Source: Thermoplasmatota archaeon
Lineage (GTDB): Archaea > Thermoplasmatota > E2 > DHVEG-1
Assembly (NCBI GenBank): GCA_016927555.1
Contig: JAFGML010000003.1
Location: forward strand, 1-32,293
Direction of reading: 5' to 3'
DNA: 32,293 nt
Part shown: in pieces, positions 7,681 through 18,306 of the stretch
Position numbering within the stretch: the stretch's first letter is position 1
Layout of the letters: each line of letters opens with the position of its first letter
Notes under the pieces: generated by a model
Databases searched by the model: none
What the model was told of the DNA's origin: nothing
What the model saw: the letters and a program-made list of their open reading frames with translations, nothing else
Program-made: the position numbers and the translations under genes

Positions 7681-9315
7681 TTAGTGGAGTACCTCGATAT
7701 GAAGTTCAAAGGCGATAATGGGCTGTTCCAGGGAAAACGCCTGGATGGTTTTCGGATGAAGCTCCCCAAAGATACCAATCTGTGTCTCTTGGCCTACTAC
7801 CATTGCGCATCGGCCTTCAATGAACCCAGGATGCATGGTTTCCTTGATGATAGGCTTACATCCGCATTCCCGCAGCAGGGTCTCAACGAGTGCTTTGCAT
7901 TCCGTGAAATGTGCTTTCGCATCGATTTTCACTGCCGCGATACACGTCTGGTTTTTCGCGTTCTGATCAACAATCGCGCCAACCTCAAAAATCTGCTGTG
8001 GCAACGGATGATGCTTATTTTCTCTGAGCAACTTCAGGAGTGAGGGGAGCAGACTTACCCGTAACCGATTGTACTCCTCGCCAATAGGGTTTTCTATCTC
8101 GACTATTGCTGTTTTTTTAAGACCCATGCGCTCAAATTCATCTTTTTCATTGGAGAGCACAAACGTTGTGACTTCGTTAAAACCAAGGCCAATCATGATA
8201 CTGCGAAGTCCTTCGAGAAGCGGCTGGTTCTTCAACGTTCCTCCAAAGGTCAATGCTTTCGGAAAATCCTGTGGAAACACATCGTATCCATATCCTACAG
8301 CGACATCCTCGATTAAGTCGACAGTATGGAGGATATCTGACCGCCAGGCTGCGGTCTCAACCGCGATGATTCCTGTTCCAGCCTCAGAGGCGTTATGCCC
8401 CATTTTTTTCAAACAGTGGATAATCTCTTTCGCTTGGAATGTAGTTCCTAGGAGTGTATTGACTGCATCGACAGAGACCTTGTGTTGGCTGGGTGTTACA
8501 TCTGGTGATTTCAGTGTTTTTCCTTCATCATGCACTCTGGTTGAATAGATTGTTCCTCCGCGTTCCGCTAGGGCTGTAGTCACAATGTTCAATGCATAGT
8601 TAATGGCTTTTCTCTCGGTTCCTGTGACATCGATGAAGATTTCTTTTGTATGCGGGGTGACCTCCGTGAGACTACCGTTGATAATAGGAGGAAATGAGAG
8701 AACATTGTTCTGCGCGTCAAGGATCAACGGATAGTGTTTGTATCCGCTGAGCAGATGTGCATAGTCAACACCTTTCTCATGGTGTTTCAGAATCTCCCGT
8801 AGGGTCATCGGCTCGTCTTTTCCAAGGGGTATAAAGGAGACGGCATCAGGGTCAACTGCTTTGTACGTAAATGGTGGCGTCACTGCAGCAGCGTTGTGCA
8901 CGCCAATCGCTACTTTTTTCCTGTTTCTCCCTAATCCAATATGAAGTTTCTCTTGCAACCCCATCAGCGAGATAATCAACTCGTGACTCATGGTGACATT
9001 CTTGACGTATGCGGTGGTGACGTAGGGTCTGACTTTTTTTACAGAGGGATCCACTGTTAAGGAGATCTCTGAGGCATCAATTGTATAAGATTGGAGTCCT
9101 GTCTGAAATTCAAAAAAAGCCCGGGACGCTCGTGCGATGCCCTCGACAGATGTTAAGTCCGGTCTGTTCGGGAAGAACTCGATGTTGATGTCATCGCCAG
9201 AGACATGGCTGAAGTCCCCACCAATCATCGGCAATTTCTCTATAAGCGTGTCTTTTGAAATCTGAAAGCCAAGTAACGAGATGAAATCGTTGTAGTTGAA
9301 GCTTACCAAGGGCAT
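7681..9315 (-). CDS. pheT: phenylalanine--tRNA ligase beta subunit (archaeal type)
   Basis: 544 aa; DDINIEFFPNRPDLTSVEGIARASRAF, DLIEDVAVGYGYDVFP, GFNEVTTFVLSNEKDEF, VEIENPIGEEYNRLRVSLLPSLL. Confidence 0.95.
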   Translation of the reverse strand: MPLVSFNYNDFISLLGFQISKDTLIEKLPMIGGDFSHVSGDDINIEFFPNRPDLTSVEGIARASRAFFEFQTGLQSYTIDASEISLTVDPSVKKVRPYVTTAYVKNVTMSHELIISLMGLQEKLHIGLGRNRKKVAIGVHNAAAVTPPFTYKAVDPDAVSFIPLGKDEPMTLREILKHHEKGVDYAHLLSGYKHYPLILDAQNNVLSFPPIINGSLTEVTPHTKEIFIDVTGTERKAINYALNIVTTALAERGGTIYSTRVHDEGKTLKSPDVTPSQHKVSVDAVNTLLGTTFQAKEIIHCLKKMGHNASEAGTGIIAVETAAWRSDILHTVDLIEDVAVGYGYDVFPQDFPKALTFGGTLKNQPLLEGLRSIMIGLGFNEVTTFVLSNEKDEFERMGLKKTAIVEIENPIGEEYNRLRVSLLPSLLKLLRENKHHPLPQQIFEVGAIVDQNAKNQTCIAAVKIDAKAHFTECKALVETLLRECGCKPIIKETMHPGFIEGRCAMVVGQETQIGIFGELHPKTIQAFSLEQPIIAFELHIEVLH

Positions 9316-9391
9316 ACAAGGAGGGGAAATGCACTGGAGGTATATTTGATTTTGGTGAACATCACAATAATCAAAAGAATGTATAATAAAG

Positions 9392-9400
9392 TTTTATAAA
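9392..9400 (+). promoter_or_regulatory. TATA box TTTTATAAA for the DUF373 gene
   Basis: About 30 nt upstream of a TSS that would be almost at ATG 9428, giving a near-leaderless mRNA. Confidence 0.55.
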
Positions 9401-9427
9401 CATGAGTTGTTATTGTTTTTGAATACG

Positions 9428-10579
9428 ATGGCTAAGACCCTTATCCTGAACATTGATCGTGACGATGATTTTGGGAGAAAGGCTCAGGTCAACAGTCCGA
9501 TTATAGGGGTGCAGTTGAATTTAGATGCTGCCAACAAACTTGGGTTGGTTGATGCTGAAGATTCTGATTTAAACGCGATTTTTTTTGCTCTTACTCTTTA
9601 TTATTCTTTAAGAAGAGACGGAAAAGACGTTGAGATAGCCACGTTGTGCGGGGATATCAACGTCGGTGTGAAATCAGACCAAAAACTCTCTGAACAGCTT
9701 GATACAGTCATCACAGTAACCAATGCCTCTGAGGCGATAGTAATCAGTGATGGTGCTGAGGATGAGTACATCCTTCCGATTATTCAGTCTCGATTGAAAA
9801 TTGTTGCGATCCAACGCGTGAATGTCAAACAGAGTAAACAACTTGAGGATAGTTACTATCGCATCATTAAACTACTTGACGAGGATAAAGTAAAAAAACA
9901 GTTCTTTTTGCCTATCGCCTTGATTTTACTGGTCTGGGCTGTGTTTGCGATTTTTGGGATGGCAGGCAGTGGATTTGGTGCAATCCTGTTTACCCTTGGT
10001 ATTTATTTGCTAATTCGGACGTTTAACTCAGAAAAAAAACTCGCAGTGGTGTGGCATGAATTTCGTGCGGGGCTACTCATGGGACGGCCCTCGTTCTACA
10101 CCTTTATCCTTTCACTGGTGATTATTGCTGTCAGCGTGTTCTACGCTTATAACAACACCTTTAACAAAGACTATCCTCTTGTGGTGATGATTCTCAAGTT
10201 CCTGGCTGAGATCACCTGGGGTGTTGTTGCCGCAGGGTTGCTCACCGCGTTTGGCCGGGTTTCTGATGTGTACATCCGAGAAAAAAAGGTGCTGTGGTCC
10301 TACTGGGTTGTTCCGTTTTCCTTATTTGCGTTTGGTTTTATTGGATCCATTCTCTTTGACACCTTCTCTGATGTCATCTGGGACTACTACAAAACCAATG
10401 GGTTCTTAATAGAAAAATTCTACACCCTGTCTTTCTGGGGGTACATCACCGCTGGCATCATCATTGTCTTCATCGGAGCAGTCAGCTACCACTACATCAA
10501 GGAACAGTACATGACTGAACAGTATGAAGTCGACATTGAACAGCAAACAAAGAAGCTGCTGACCGATCAAGCAAAATAA
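9428..10579 (+). CDS. DUF373 family membrane protein
   Basis: N-terminal MAKTLILNIDRDDDFGRKAQVNSPIIGVQLNLDAANKLGLVDAEDSDLNAIFFAL is characteristic of DUF373; multiple C-terminal TM helices. ATG 9428 preferred over track start 9407. Confidence 0.85.
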   Translation: MAKTLILNIDRDDDFGRKAQVNSPIIGVQLNLDAANKLGLVDAEDSDLNAIFFALTLYYSLRRDGKDVEIATLCGDINVGVKSDQKLSEQLDTVITVTNASEAIVISDGAEDEYILPIIQSRLKIVAIQRVNVKQSKQLEDSYYRIIKLLDEDKVKKQFFLPIALILLVWAVFAIFGMAGSGFGAILFTLGIYLLIRTFNSEKKLAVVWHEFRAGLLMGRPSFYTFILSLVIIAVSVFYAYNNTFNKDYPLVVMILKFLAEITWGVVAAGLLTAFGRVSDVYIREKKVLWSYWVVPFSLFAFGFIGSILFDTFSDVIWDYYKTNGFLIEKFYTLSFWGYITAGIIIVFIGAVSYHYIKEQYMTEQYEVDIEQQTKKLLTDQAK

Positions 10580-10635
10580 AAAAAAGTTTTTTCCCAGTAC
10601 TTTAATAAACAGGTACGCATTCTGCGCTGGTAGCT

Positions 10636-12030
10636 ATGACTCTCATTGAAAGCCTCTTGATTTTCATCACGATTCTGCTGCTCTACGCTGGATGTGTGGT
10701 TCTGCTCCACAAGAGAGGAGTGCTTAAAAAATACAACATCTCCTTCTACGGTCCTGCGCTGATGTGGCGGACGAAAAAAGGGATCCAATTTTTACAGAAT
10801 CGGGCAGCACATCAGCGGTTCTGGAGACTGTACGGAAACACAGGCATAGTCTTCTGCTACGTAACTATGGTGCTGATGACGGCATTGATGGTCATGACTG
10901 CCTGGTTGATTTTTGGGTTTACTGCTGAGCAACGAAGCGCGCTGCCCGGCCCTGAAGTCGCTCTGGTGCTCCCGGGCATCAACCCCATTTTACCCCTTGA
11001 GTATCTCGGGTTCATTCTCCTTGGTCTCATCATCGCTATCATTGTCCATGAGTTCTCCCATGGAATACTCACCTTAGTGGACAGGTTAAAGGTAAAATCA
11101 TTAGGTATCTTATACCTCATTGTCCCCATTGGTGCATTCTGTGAACCAGATGAAGAGGAAGTCAAAAAAGCCAGAATCCTCACACGCATGCGGATATATG
11201 CTGCGGGCCCTACTGCGAATTTCGTTGTCGTTCTCCTCAGTCTCCTTGTGTTCTCTGCGGTGTTGATGCCAGCAGTCCAGCCCGTACACGAAGGAGCAAT
11301 CGTATTTACTATCGATGCAGGGTCTCCTGCAGAAGACATCGGACTGCAAACAGGAGTTATAATTACACATCTGAATGATACTGAGATATCGAATGGGGAT
11401 GACTATTTTATTGCCTGGAATAACACCTACGCAAATCAGACCGTGACCATCAGCTTTATGAAACGAGGAACACCTTACACAACTACTGTCAGACTCGATG
11501 ATAAATACAGTGAATATGCACAGCGTCCAACTATCTACGTGAATAACGAATCCTATAAGGGAAAAGGGTACCTTGGTGTTCAGTCGTTACTCCGTGACTC
11601 TGTCTACAACGACTATTTAGCAATCCTCAAGAACCCATTTACGAATTTTCCCCAAGGCCTCCTCACGTTCTACAGCCTTCCGCTCATGGGCTACTTTGCA
11701 GGCTACAACCCGATTATAGCTCCGTTCACCGATTCCTACCAGATTACAGGCCCACTCGAGGTTCTTCCTGCTTCTCTATTTTGGATCATTATCAATGCCG
11801 TGTATTGGATATTTTGGCTCAACCTTGCTGTCTCCCTCTTCAATGTCCTCCCCATGGTGCCACTCGACGGCGGGTTCCTGTTCAATGATGGCGTACGAGC
11901 AGCCATTCTTCGTTTGAAAAAAGGAATAAAAGAAGACACAAAAGAAAAAATCGTCAAAAACGTCTCTCTCTTCGTTTCTCTTTTAATTTTATTTCTAATC
12001 GTCCTTCCCTTTTTTATAAAATATATCTAG
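10636..12030 (+). CDS. site-2 protease family (M50) intramembrane metalloprotease with internal PDZ domain
   Basis: HEFSH (HExxH), LPMVPLDGGFLFND (LDG motif), PDZ-like GSPAEDIGLQTGVIITHLNDTEI; several TM segments. Confidence 0.9.
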   Translation: MTLIESLLIFITILLLYAGCVVLLHKRGVLKKYNISFYGPALMWRTKKGIQFLQNRAAHQRFWRLYGNTGIVFCYVTMVLMTALMVMTAWLIFGFTAEQRSALPGPEVALVLPGINPILPLEYLGFILLGLIIAIIVHEFSHGILTLVDRLKVKSLGILYLIVPIGAFCEPDEEEVKKARILTRMRIYAAGPTANFVVVLLSLLVFSAVLMPAVQPVHEGAIVFTIDAGSPAEDIGLQTGVIITHLNDTEISNGDDYFIAWNNTYANQTVTISFMKRGTPYTTTVRLDDKYSEYAQRPTIYVNNESYKGKGYLGVQSLLRDSVYNDYLAILKNPFTNFPQGLLTFYSLPLMGYFAGYNPIIAPFTDSYQITGPLEVLPASLFWIIINAVYWIFWLNLAVSLFNVLPMVPLDGGFLFNDGVRAAILRLKKGIKEDTKEKIVKNVSLFVSLLILFLIVLPFFIKYI

Positions 12031-12043
12031 TCCACAAGACGGA

Positions 12044-12562
12044 TTAATGAATCAGCTTAGCGCCTTTTACAATATGAATCGTACAGGGCGATGTCAGTTT
12101 CATCCCTGCTTTCCGCAACGCTTCTTTCGCAGGTTTGTAGAACTGCTCCGTCGTATCGAGCGTCATGAGAATTTGACCCACTTTCACCCGCGCCGCTGTT
12201 CCCACGGGTTTTCCGTAGGCACGTCGCATCCCCTGGGATACCCGGTCAGCCCCTGCGCCAGTCGCTTGCTTATTCTCACGAATCACAATATGAGGATACA
12301 CTCTGATATGCAAACGATAGTTCGCAGATCCAATGTACTTCTCGAGGGCTTTATTCGCTGAGATACGTGCAGATTCCAATGCGTTATGCCGCATCTGGCA
12401 TTTCTCATTGGTGACTAAAGAGAGTTGAACGGGGAACTTTGCAGTCTTATTCCCGATAACAAACTGGGTCAGACGAGATGCGGGGACTCCACCCATATAT
12501 TCTCGTCTTGTTGTCGCCTGGCCTCTGATGGCCCGGATCATTCTCGCTGGTTTACGTGACAT
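12044..12562 (-). CDS. rpl10e: 50S ribosomal protein L10e (uL16 family)
   Basis: MSRKPARMIRAIRGQATTRREYMGGVPASRL..., RIRVYPHIVIRENKQATGAGADRVSQGMRRAYGKPVGTAARV; ATG 12562 with 'aggtgag' RBS. Confidence 0.95.
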   Translation of the reverse strand: MSRKPARMIRAIRGQATTRREYMGGVPASRLTQFVIGNKTAKFPVQLSLVTNEKCQMRHNALESARISANKALEKYIGSANYRLHIRVYPHIVIRENKQATGAGADRVSQGMRRAYGKPVGTAARVKVGQILMTLDTTEQFYKPAKEALRKAGMKLTSPCTIHIVKGAKLIH

Positions 12563-12628
12563 AGTACTCACCTAAGAGGAAGCTTTTTTTTTTTTTAAAT
12601 CTTGTTAGGCACATCGAAATAAGCAGGA

Positions 12629-12639
12629 TATTTATAAGC
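12629..12639 (-). promoter_or_regulatory. TATA box GCTTATAAATA for the L10e gene
   Basis: Minus-strand consensus box; TSS predicted near 12605, leader includes a poly-A tract. Confidence 0.5.
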
Positions 12640-12801
12640 ATTACCCTGAGAGTTCTCCCTTCGTAGAGAAAATACCACATAAAAAAAGGAATTACGCAGA
12701 GAATCTGGTTTCTCTCCAAGAAGAACAACCATGAAGGAAACCCGTCAAACCATAACCTTTAAAACATGCATAGACTTGCCTAATTGGATTTGTGAGAAAC
12801 C

Positions 12802-13371
12802 ATGAAACAGAAACTCGTCATGCCTGGCGACCAACTCTCCACCTCAGAAGAATTACTCCCTGGGGACGGCACCTTCGAAGAGAACGGCATCATCAAGGCA
12901 GCACGCATCGGCACCTATGTCGTCAACGAGAAGCATCGCACCGCAGAAGTCAAACCGGCCACAAGCGTCCCGGTGATGCTGAAGAAAGGAGACCTCGTCA
13001 TCGGAAGAGTCAATTCAACACGATCAACCATGATTATTGTTGAAGTAGTCCATGTGGTCGGCAAACGTCGCTCTGTCTCGGGGGACACTGATGCCACGAT
13101 TCATGTCAAAGAGATCGCCCCGGGGTACATCAAAGACGCATCAACAGAGTATAAAAACGAAGATTTCATCCGAGCCAAAGTCATCCAGGTAACACCAAGC
13201 ATACAGCTGCAAACAAAAGACCGGAACCTTGGAGCCATCAAGGCACTCTGCACAAAATGCAGGCATCCCTTGATTAAGAAGAGCCAGGGGTTAGAATGTG
13301 AGAACTGTGGCCACAAAGAACACCGACGCATCGCAGATGACTACGGTGCTCTTGACATCGATAAGTTGTAA
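12802..13371 (+). CDS. csl4: exosome complex RNA-binding protein Csl4
   Basis: N-terminal MPGDQLSTSEELLPGDGTFEENGIIKAARIGTY, S1-like middle, C-terminal zinc ribbon CTKC...CENCG. Confidence 0.92.
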   Translation: MKQKLVMPGDQLSTSEELLPGDGTFEENGIIKAARIGTYVVNEKHRTAEVKPATSVPVMLKKGDLVIGRVNSTRSTMIIVEVVHVVGKRRSVSGDTDATIHVKEIAPGYIKDASTEYKNEDFIRAKVIQVTPSIQLQTKDRNLGAIKALCTKCRHPLIKKSQGLECENCGHKEHRRIADDYGALDIDKL

Positions 13372-13401
13372 GACCGAAAGAACAGAAGGATTTGTGTGAC
13401 T

Positions 13402-13665
13402 ATGGAGTTAAAAACCATCAGAAAAACAAAAACTGAACTGGAACTTGAAATCACCGGGGAAGATGAAACCATCCTTCATCCCATCACCCATATGTTACTG
13501 CAACATGAGGATGTCGAGTACGCTGCCTGCATGGCTGACAGTCCCTTTGCACCAGCAAAACGCTTGTTCATCCGTGTGAAAAAAGGTTCGCCTGAAGACA
13601 TCTTGAAAAAAGTCGTAAAAGCTCTTGAAGATGAAATCAAACAATTCGGCAAGAATTTTAGTTAA
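13402..13665 (+). CDS. rpoL: DNA-directed RNA polymerase subunit L
   Basis: HPITHMLLQHEDVEYAACMADSPFAPAKRLFIRVKK; 88 aa from ATG 13402. Confidence 0.92.
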   Translation: MELKTIRKTKTELELEITGEDETILHPITHMLLQHEDVEYAACMADSPFAPAKRLFIRVKKGSPEDILKKVVKALEDEIKQFGKNFS

Positions 13666-13680
13666 GCACAGAGTCCTTTT

Positions 13681-14994
13681 TTGATGACAACCCCTGAGTT
13701 TGAACAGTCCATTGGCATCGACTCCTTTTCTACCTCTGAGCCTGGTATCGGAGGAAAACTCCGCGTTCGCATCGATGACTTCCAGGTCACAGAGATTTTT
13801 CAGTATCCTACAAAAGCAGAGGCTGGACGATTCACCATTGCTGAGGTGACATCACGCAACTGGGAGACCCACACTCTCGTGCGATCCCTCGCACATCTCC
13901 TGCACGTCTCTCAACATCGCATCAGCTTTGCAGGGACAAAAGACAAGCGATCCATCAGTACACAACTCATGTCTTTTGACAGCATACCACCAGAAAAAGT
14001 TGCATCGATAACACTTGAGGATGTTGTGGTTCAGAACATCTACTCTTCAGATATCCCCGTACGACTTGGGGACCTACAAGGAAATCGTTTTCTGATTACC
14101 GTACGGAATATTGAGCCAATGGTTACCCCCCGACAGGTGAAGCAACTTCTCGCTCCTTTTAACGCTGTAGCAGGGTTTCCGAATTTCTTTGGTGTACAGC
14201 GTTTTGGTATCATACGACCCATCACGCATCTTGTTGGAAAGTACATTGTTCAAGGTGAGTACGAACGCGCCGTGATGACCTACGTTGCACACCCGCTCCC
14301 AGGGGAAAGCGAGGAGGTCTATGGCCTGCGAGCAGAGCTGGAGAAGACACGGGATTACCAACACGCGTTTCACACCTACCCGGATGTCCTGCATTTTGAA
14401 AAAGCCATGTTAAACGCACTGATCAAGGATTCCTCTGATTTTGTCGGAGCCCTGCAGCAACTGCCGAAGAATCTCCTCCTCATGTTTGTGAATGCCTACC
14501 AATCCTACCTGTTCAACAAAATGCTCAGTGAGCGCCTCCGACGACACCTGCCGATTCATGAGACAGTCCCTGGTGATCTCATCTTACCTTTTCGAAAGAA
14601 GAGCACCACGGAAGAGTACATCCCTGTCTCTGCTGCAAATCTCGCGAAAGTGAACATTCAACTGTCAAAAAAGAAGGCACTTGTCACTGGAGCCTTGATT
14701 GGCGCTGACGCTCTATTTGCTGGTGGAGAGATGGGTGAGATAGAGCAGCAGATCATCAACGACGAACACCTTGACCCTCGTGATTTCATTATCCCTGAGA
14801 TTCCTTTTCTTTCCTCCTCAGGTTCACGACGAGGGTTACTCGCACTCCTCCCTTCCCTTGAGTGGACCTTACACCCGGATGATTTGTTTGAAGACCGTCA
14901 AAAACTCACGTTAACCTTTGAACTGTCAAAAGGATGCTACGCGACGTCTCTGCTCCGGGAGATCATGAAATCAGACTCACCTAAGAACTATTAG
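13681..14994 (+). CDS. truD: tRNA pseudouridine(13) synthase TruD
   Basis: FAGTKDKRSISTQLMSF (catalytic Asp motif), GNRFLITVRNIE, FPNFFGVQRFG, VNAYQSYLFNKMLSERL. Confidence 0.95.
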   Translation: MMTTPEFEQSIGIDSFSTSEPGIGGKLRVRIDDFQVTEIFQYPTKAEAGRFTIAEVTSRNWETHTLVRSLAHLLHVSQHRISFAGTKDKRSISTQLMSFDSIPPEKVASITLEDVVVQNIYSSDIPVRLGDLQGNRFLITVRNIEPMVTPRQVKQLLAPFNAVAGFPNFFGVQRFGIIRPITHLVGKYIVQGEYERAVMTYVAHPLPGESEEVYGLRAELEKTRDYQHAFHTYPDVLHFEKAMLNALIKDSSDFVGALQQLPKNLLLMFVNAYQSYLFNKMLSERLRRHLPIHETVPGDLILPFRKKSTTEEYIPVSAANLAKVNIQLSKKKALVTGALIGADALFAGGEMGEIEQQIINDEHLDPRDFIIPEIPFLSSSGSRRGLLALLPSLEWTLHPDDLFEDRQKLTLTFELSKGCYATSLLREIMKSDSPKNY

Positions 14995-15083
14995 CCTGAC
15001 AGGGGGAAGGGAAACGGTTTTAACGAAGGTGTGTTATTACCTGGCCTGTACCATCAGCAGGATCCTACCTCGGTGACACCTCC

Positions 15084-18000
15084 ATGATGAAAACCCCGCC
15101 ACAAAAATACATTCCAAAAGACGTGGAAGCCAACATTCAGAAGTACTGGAGACAGCACCGTATTTTTGAAAAATCCATTGACCAACGAAAGGGACGCACA
15201 CCCTACGTTTTCTTAGAAGGACCACCTACAGCAAACGGCCTACCGCATCCTGGGCATGTCCTCACGAGAGTGATGAAAGACCTAGTGCTCCGCTACGAAA
15301 CAATGCGAGGTCACTACATTCTGCGGAAAGGCGGCTGGGACACCCATGGACTCCCTGTGGAAATTGAAGTGGAAAAAAAACTTGGGTTGGAAGACAAGCA
15401 AGCCATAGAGAGGTTCGGGGTTGCGAAATTCAACGAAGAGTGCAAAAAAAGCGTGTTTCGATATGAGACTGCTTGGAAGGAGCTGACGCATCGTATTGGG
15501 TTCTGGCTTGACATGGAGCACCCGTACATCACCCTGAAGAATGAGTACATCGAATCCGTCTGGTGGTCCCTGCAACAAGCCTGGAACAAGAAACTCCTGT
15601 ACCATGGGTACAAGGTCGTCCCCTACTGCCCCCGCTGTGGCACTGCTCTGTCGTCTCATGAGATTTCCCAGGGGTACAAAACCGTCGAAGACCCCTCTAT
15701 TTTTGTGAAATTCAAACTCAAGAACAAAGACGAGTACTTCCTAGCATGGACGACAACACCCTGGACGTTGATTTCCAATGTCGCCCTTGCAGTTCATCCA
15801 GACGAACCGTATGTCAAAATCCGTTCCAATGGAGACATTCTGATACTTGCGGAGGAGCGTGCAGCAGTGCTCTTGAAAAGCCAGGAGTACGACCTGTTGG
15901 ATCGATTCCCGGGAAAAGACCTTGAGCATGTGGAGTACGAGCCACTCTTCCCGTATGCGACGCCGACGAAAAAAGCATGGTACGTCGTCTTAGCTGACTT
16001 CGTCACCATGGAGGACGGCACTGGCATTGTCCACATCGCGCCAGCATTCGGGGAAGACGACTATAAAGTTGGTAACGCCTATGATCTCCCCGTGGTTCAA
16101 CTCGTCAAACTCGATGGAACATTCCCCGAAGAAGTCACTCTCTGGAAAGGTCAGTTTGTGAAGGACGCAGACCCCAGCATCATCCAATACCTCGAGGAAC
16201 GAGGGTTGCTTGCTGGTACAAAGAAATACACGCATGAGTACCCGTTCTGCTGGCGATGTGATTCACCATTGTTGTACTACGCGATGGAATCCTGGTTCAT
16301 CGCCATGTCCAAGGTGAAAACCTCACTGGTGAAGAACAACGACCAGATCGCCTGGTACCCACAGCACCTGCAACAGGGACGCTTTGGTGACTTCATCCGT
16401 GAGGTCAAAGACTGGGCGCTCTCTCGAGACCGTTACTGGGGGACGCCCCTCCCTATTTGGACGTGTACAAACCCACAATGTCATCACACCATCTGCGTGG
16501 GAAGCGTCCAGGAGCTCCGCGAGATTAGCGACTCATTCCCACAGCAGTACGACCTGCATAAACCCTTTGTCGATGAACTCAAAGTTACCTGCCCGAAGTG
16601 TCATGCCCGTATGATGCGGGAAAAAGAAGTCATTGACTGTTGGTACGACTCAGGCTCAGCGTTCTTTGCTCAATGGCACTACCCGTTTGAGAACACCACT
16701 CTCTTTGAGCAGAACTTCCCGGTCAATTTTATCTCGGAAGCCTTGGATCAGACACGAGGATGGTTCTACTCTTTACTTGCGATCTCCACATTCTTGTTTG
16801 ACACCAACCCTTATCGAACGGTACTCACCCTTGGCTTAGTATTAGATAAAGACAACCAGAAGATGAGTAAGAGTAAAAAGAACTATGTTGACCCAAGCCT
16901 CATCTTAGACCATGAAGGCGCTGATGCGCTCCGCTGGTACCTCATCTCAGCAAACGCCCCGTGGATGTCCACCCGGTTCTACGAGGAAGCAGTCAAAGAG
17001 ACCCTCGGCAAATTCATCCTGACGCTCTGGAATTCATACAATTTTTTCACCACCTATGCGGTCCTCGATCACTACGATATGGAACAGGACTACACCTCTC
17101 TGAGGAAACGAGGGCTCCTTGACCAGTGGATCTGGAGCAGGTTCACCCGACTGACACAGGACGTCACATCGTACATGAAGGACTTTGAGATTCACAAAGC
17201 AGCACGAGCCATTGAAACCTTTGTCATCGATGATTTCAGCAACTGGTACCTCAGACGCTCACGGAAACGCCTCTGGGTAGAAGAAAAAACCCCTGATAAA
17301 CTCTCAGGGTACTCCACTATGTACGACGTCTTCCTTGGCTTGTCAACACTGCTTGCGCCGTTCATCCCCTTCATCACCGAAGAAATCTACCAAAACATCA
17401 AGACATCAACGATGCCGGAAAGCGTGCACCTCTGTGACTGCGTCACCGTTGATCCTGCTGCACTGCACGAGGACCTCGAACACGGGATGAACACGATACG
17501 ACAGCTCGTCGAAGCAGGCCGTGCGCTACGATCAAAGGTCAACATCAAAGGCCGCCTGCCACTACATTCCGCATCAATCGTGTGTACAGAAGAGGTGGAA
17601 CACCTCATCACACCACTTCAGGAGCTCATCCAGGAAGAACTCAATGTGAAAACCATTCACTACGCTCGTAGTACTTCAGCATTCATGACAAAGACAGTAA
17701 AACCAAACTACGCTCACATTGGCCCGAAGTACAAAGACAAAGCAAAAAGCATCACCCAAGCCTTAGCAACAATGGATGCCCACCACATCTATACCACACT
17801 GACCAAAAAAAAGCATCTTCCACTCTCGATAGGAACTGAGGAGATTCGTTTAACACTTGATGATTTTACCGTTGTTGAGCATGAGAAAGAACACTTCGCG
17901 AAAGCCACTGTTTCAGACATCATCCTGTTCCTCGATACCTCGATGACACCAGACCTTGAAGCTGAAGGCTTAGCACGGGAACTCATTCGTCGCATCCAGT

Positions 18001-18215
18001 CCATGCGCAAGGAGTTGAACCTTCACGTCGAAGATAAAATTACCACTGAGCTACACCTCTCCGAAGAAGAACAGAACGCTCTCCGAGGCTGGCTGGACCA
18101 CATCAGGGAAGAAACACGATCACAAGCACTGGCGTTCCACAAGAAACCCACGGGTTCTCTTGTCAAAACATGGACGATTGACGAGATGACCGTGGAGATC
18201 GGCATCCGGATCTAA
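15084..18215 (+). CDS. ileS: isoleucine--tRNA ligase
   Basis: 1043 aa; HIGH-type motif GLPHPGHVLTRVMKD, TTPWTL editing region, KMSKSKKNYVDPSLIL. Confidence 0.96.
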   Translation: MMKTPPQKYIPKDVEANIQKYWRQHRIFEKSIDQRKGRTPYVFLEGPPTANGLPHPGHVLTRVMKDLVLRYETMRGHYILRKGGWDTHGLPVEIEVEKKLGLEDKQAIERFGVAKFNEECKKSVFRYETAWKELTHRIGFWLDMEHPYITLKNEYIESVWWSLQQAWNKKLLYHGYKVVPYCPRCGTALSSHEISQGYKTVEDPSIFVKFKLKNKDEYFLAWTTTPWTLISNVALAVHPDEPYVKIRSNGDILILAEERAAVLLKSQEYDLLDRFPGKDLEHVEYEPLFPYATPTKKAWYVVLADFVTMEDGTGIVHIAPAFGEDDYKVGNAYDLPVVQLVKLDGTFPEEVTLWKGQFVKDADPSIIQYLEERGLLAGTKKYTHEYPFCWRCDSPLLYYAMESWFIAMSKVKTSLVKNNDQIAWYPQHLQQGRFGDFIREVKDWALSRDRYWGTPLPIWTCTNPQCHHTICVGSVQELREISDSFPQQYDLHKPFVDELKVTCPKCHARMMREKEVIDCWYDSGSAFFAQWHYPFENTTLFEQNFPVNFISEALDQTRGWFYSLLAISTFLFDTNPYRTVLTLGLVLDKDNQKMSKSKKNYVDPSLILDHEGADALRWYLISANAPWMSTRFYEEAVKETLGKFILTLWNSYNFFTTYAVLDHYDMEQDYTSLRKRGLLDQWIWSRFTRLTQDVTSYMKDFEIHKAARAIETFVIDDFSNWYLRRSRKRLWVEEKTPDKLSGYSTMYDVFLGLSTLLAPFIPFITEEIYQNIKTSTMPESVHLCDCVTVDPAALHEDLEHGMNTIRQLVEAGRALRSKVNIKGRLPLHSASIVCTEEVEHLITPLQELIQEELNVKTIHYARSTSAFMTKTVKPNYAHIGPKYKDKAKSITQALATMDAHHIYTTLTKKKHLPLSIGTEEIRLTLDDFTVVEHEKEHFAKATVSDIILFLDTSMTPDLEAEGLARELIRRIQSMRKELNLHVEDKITTELHLSEEEQNALRGWLDHIREETRSQALAFHKKPTGSLVKTWTIDEMTVEIGIRI

Positions 18216-18241
18216 GACCCCCTAGTGTTTTTTTTAATAAA

Positions 18242-18250
18242 GTATAAATA
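18242..18250 (+). promoter_or_regulatory. TATA box (aaagtataaata) for the PKD-like protein gene
   Basis: Predicted TSS near 18272, supporting ATG 18307 rather than the track start. Confidence 0.45.
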
Positions 18251-18306
18251 CCAAGAACGTGATTTTTTGTCGGTTGCGGGATGCAACGCTAACCAATCGT
18301 GATGGG

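Noticed and set aside
8069-8548. 159-aa plus-strand ORF inside pheT
   Set aside because: Complement-strand artefact of a clearly conserved PheT coding sequence.
10857-11339. 160-aa minus-strand ORF inside the S2P protease gene
   Set aside because: Antisense to a gene with clear HExxH and LDG motifs; low-complexity basic translation.
12585-12600. T13 tract between the S2P/L10e pair and csl4 as a terminator
   Set aside because: It lies in the 5' leader of the minus-strand L10e gene (poly-A in that mRNA), and no plus-strand gene ends just before it.
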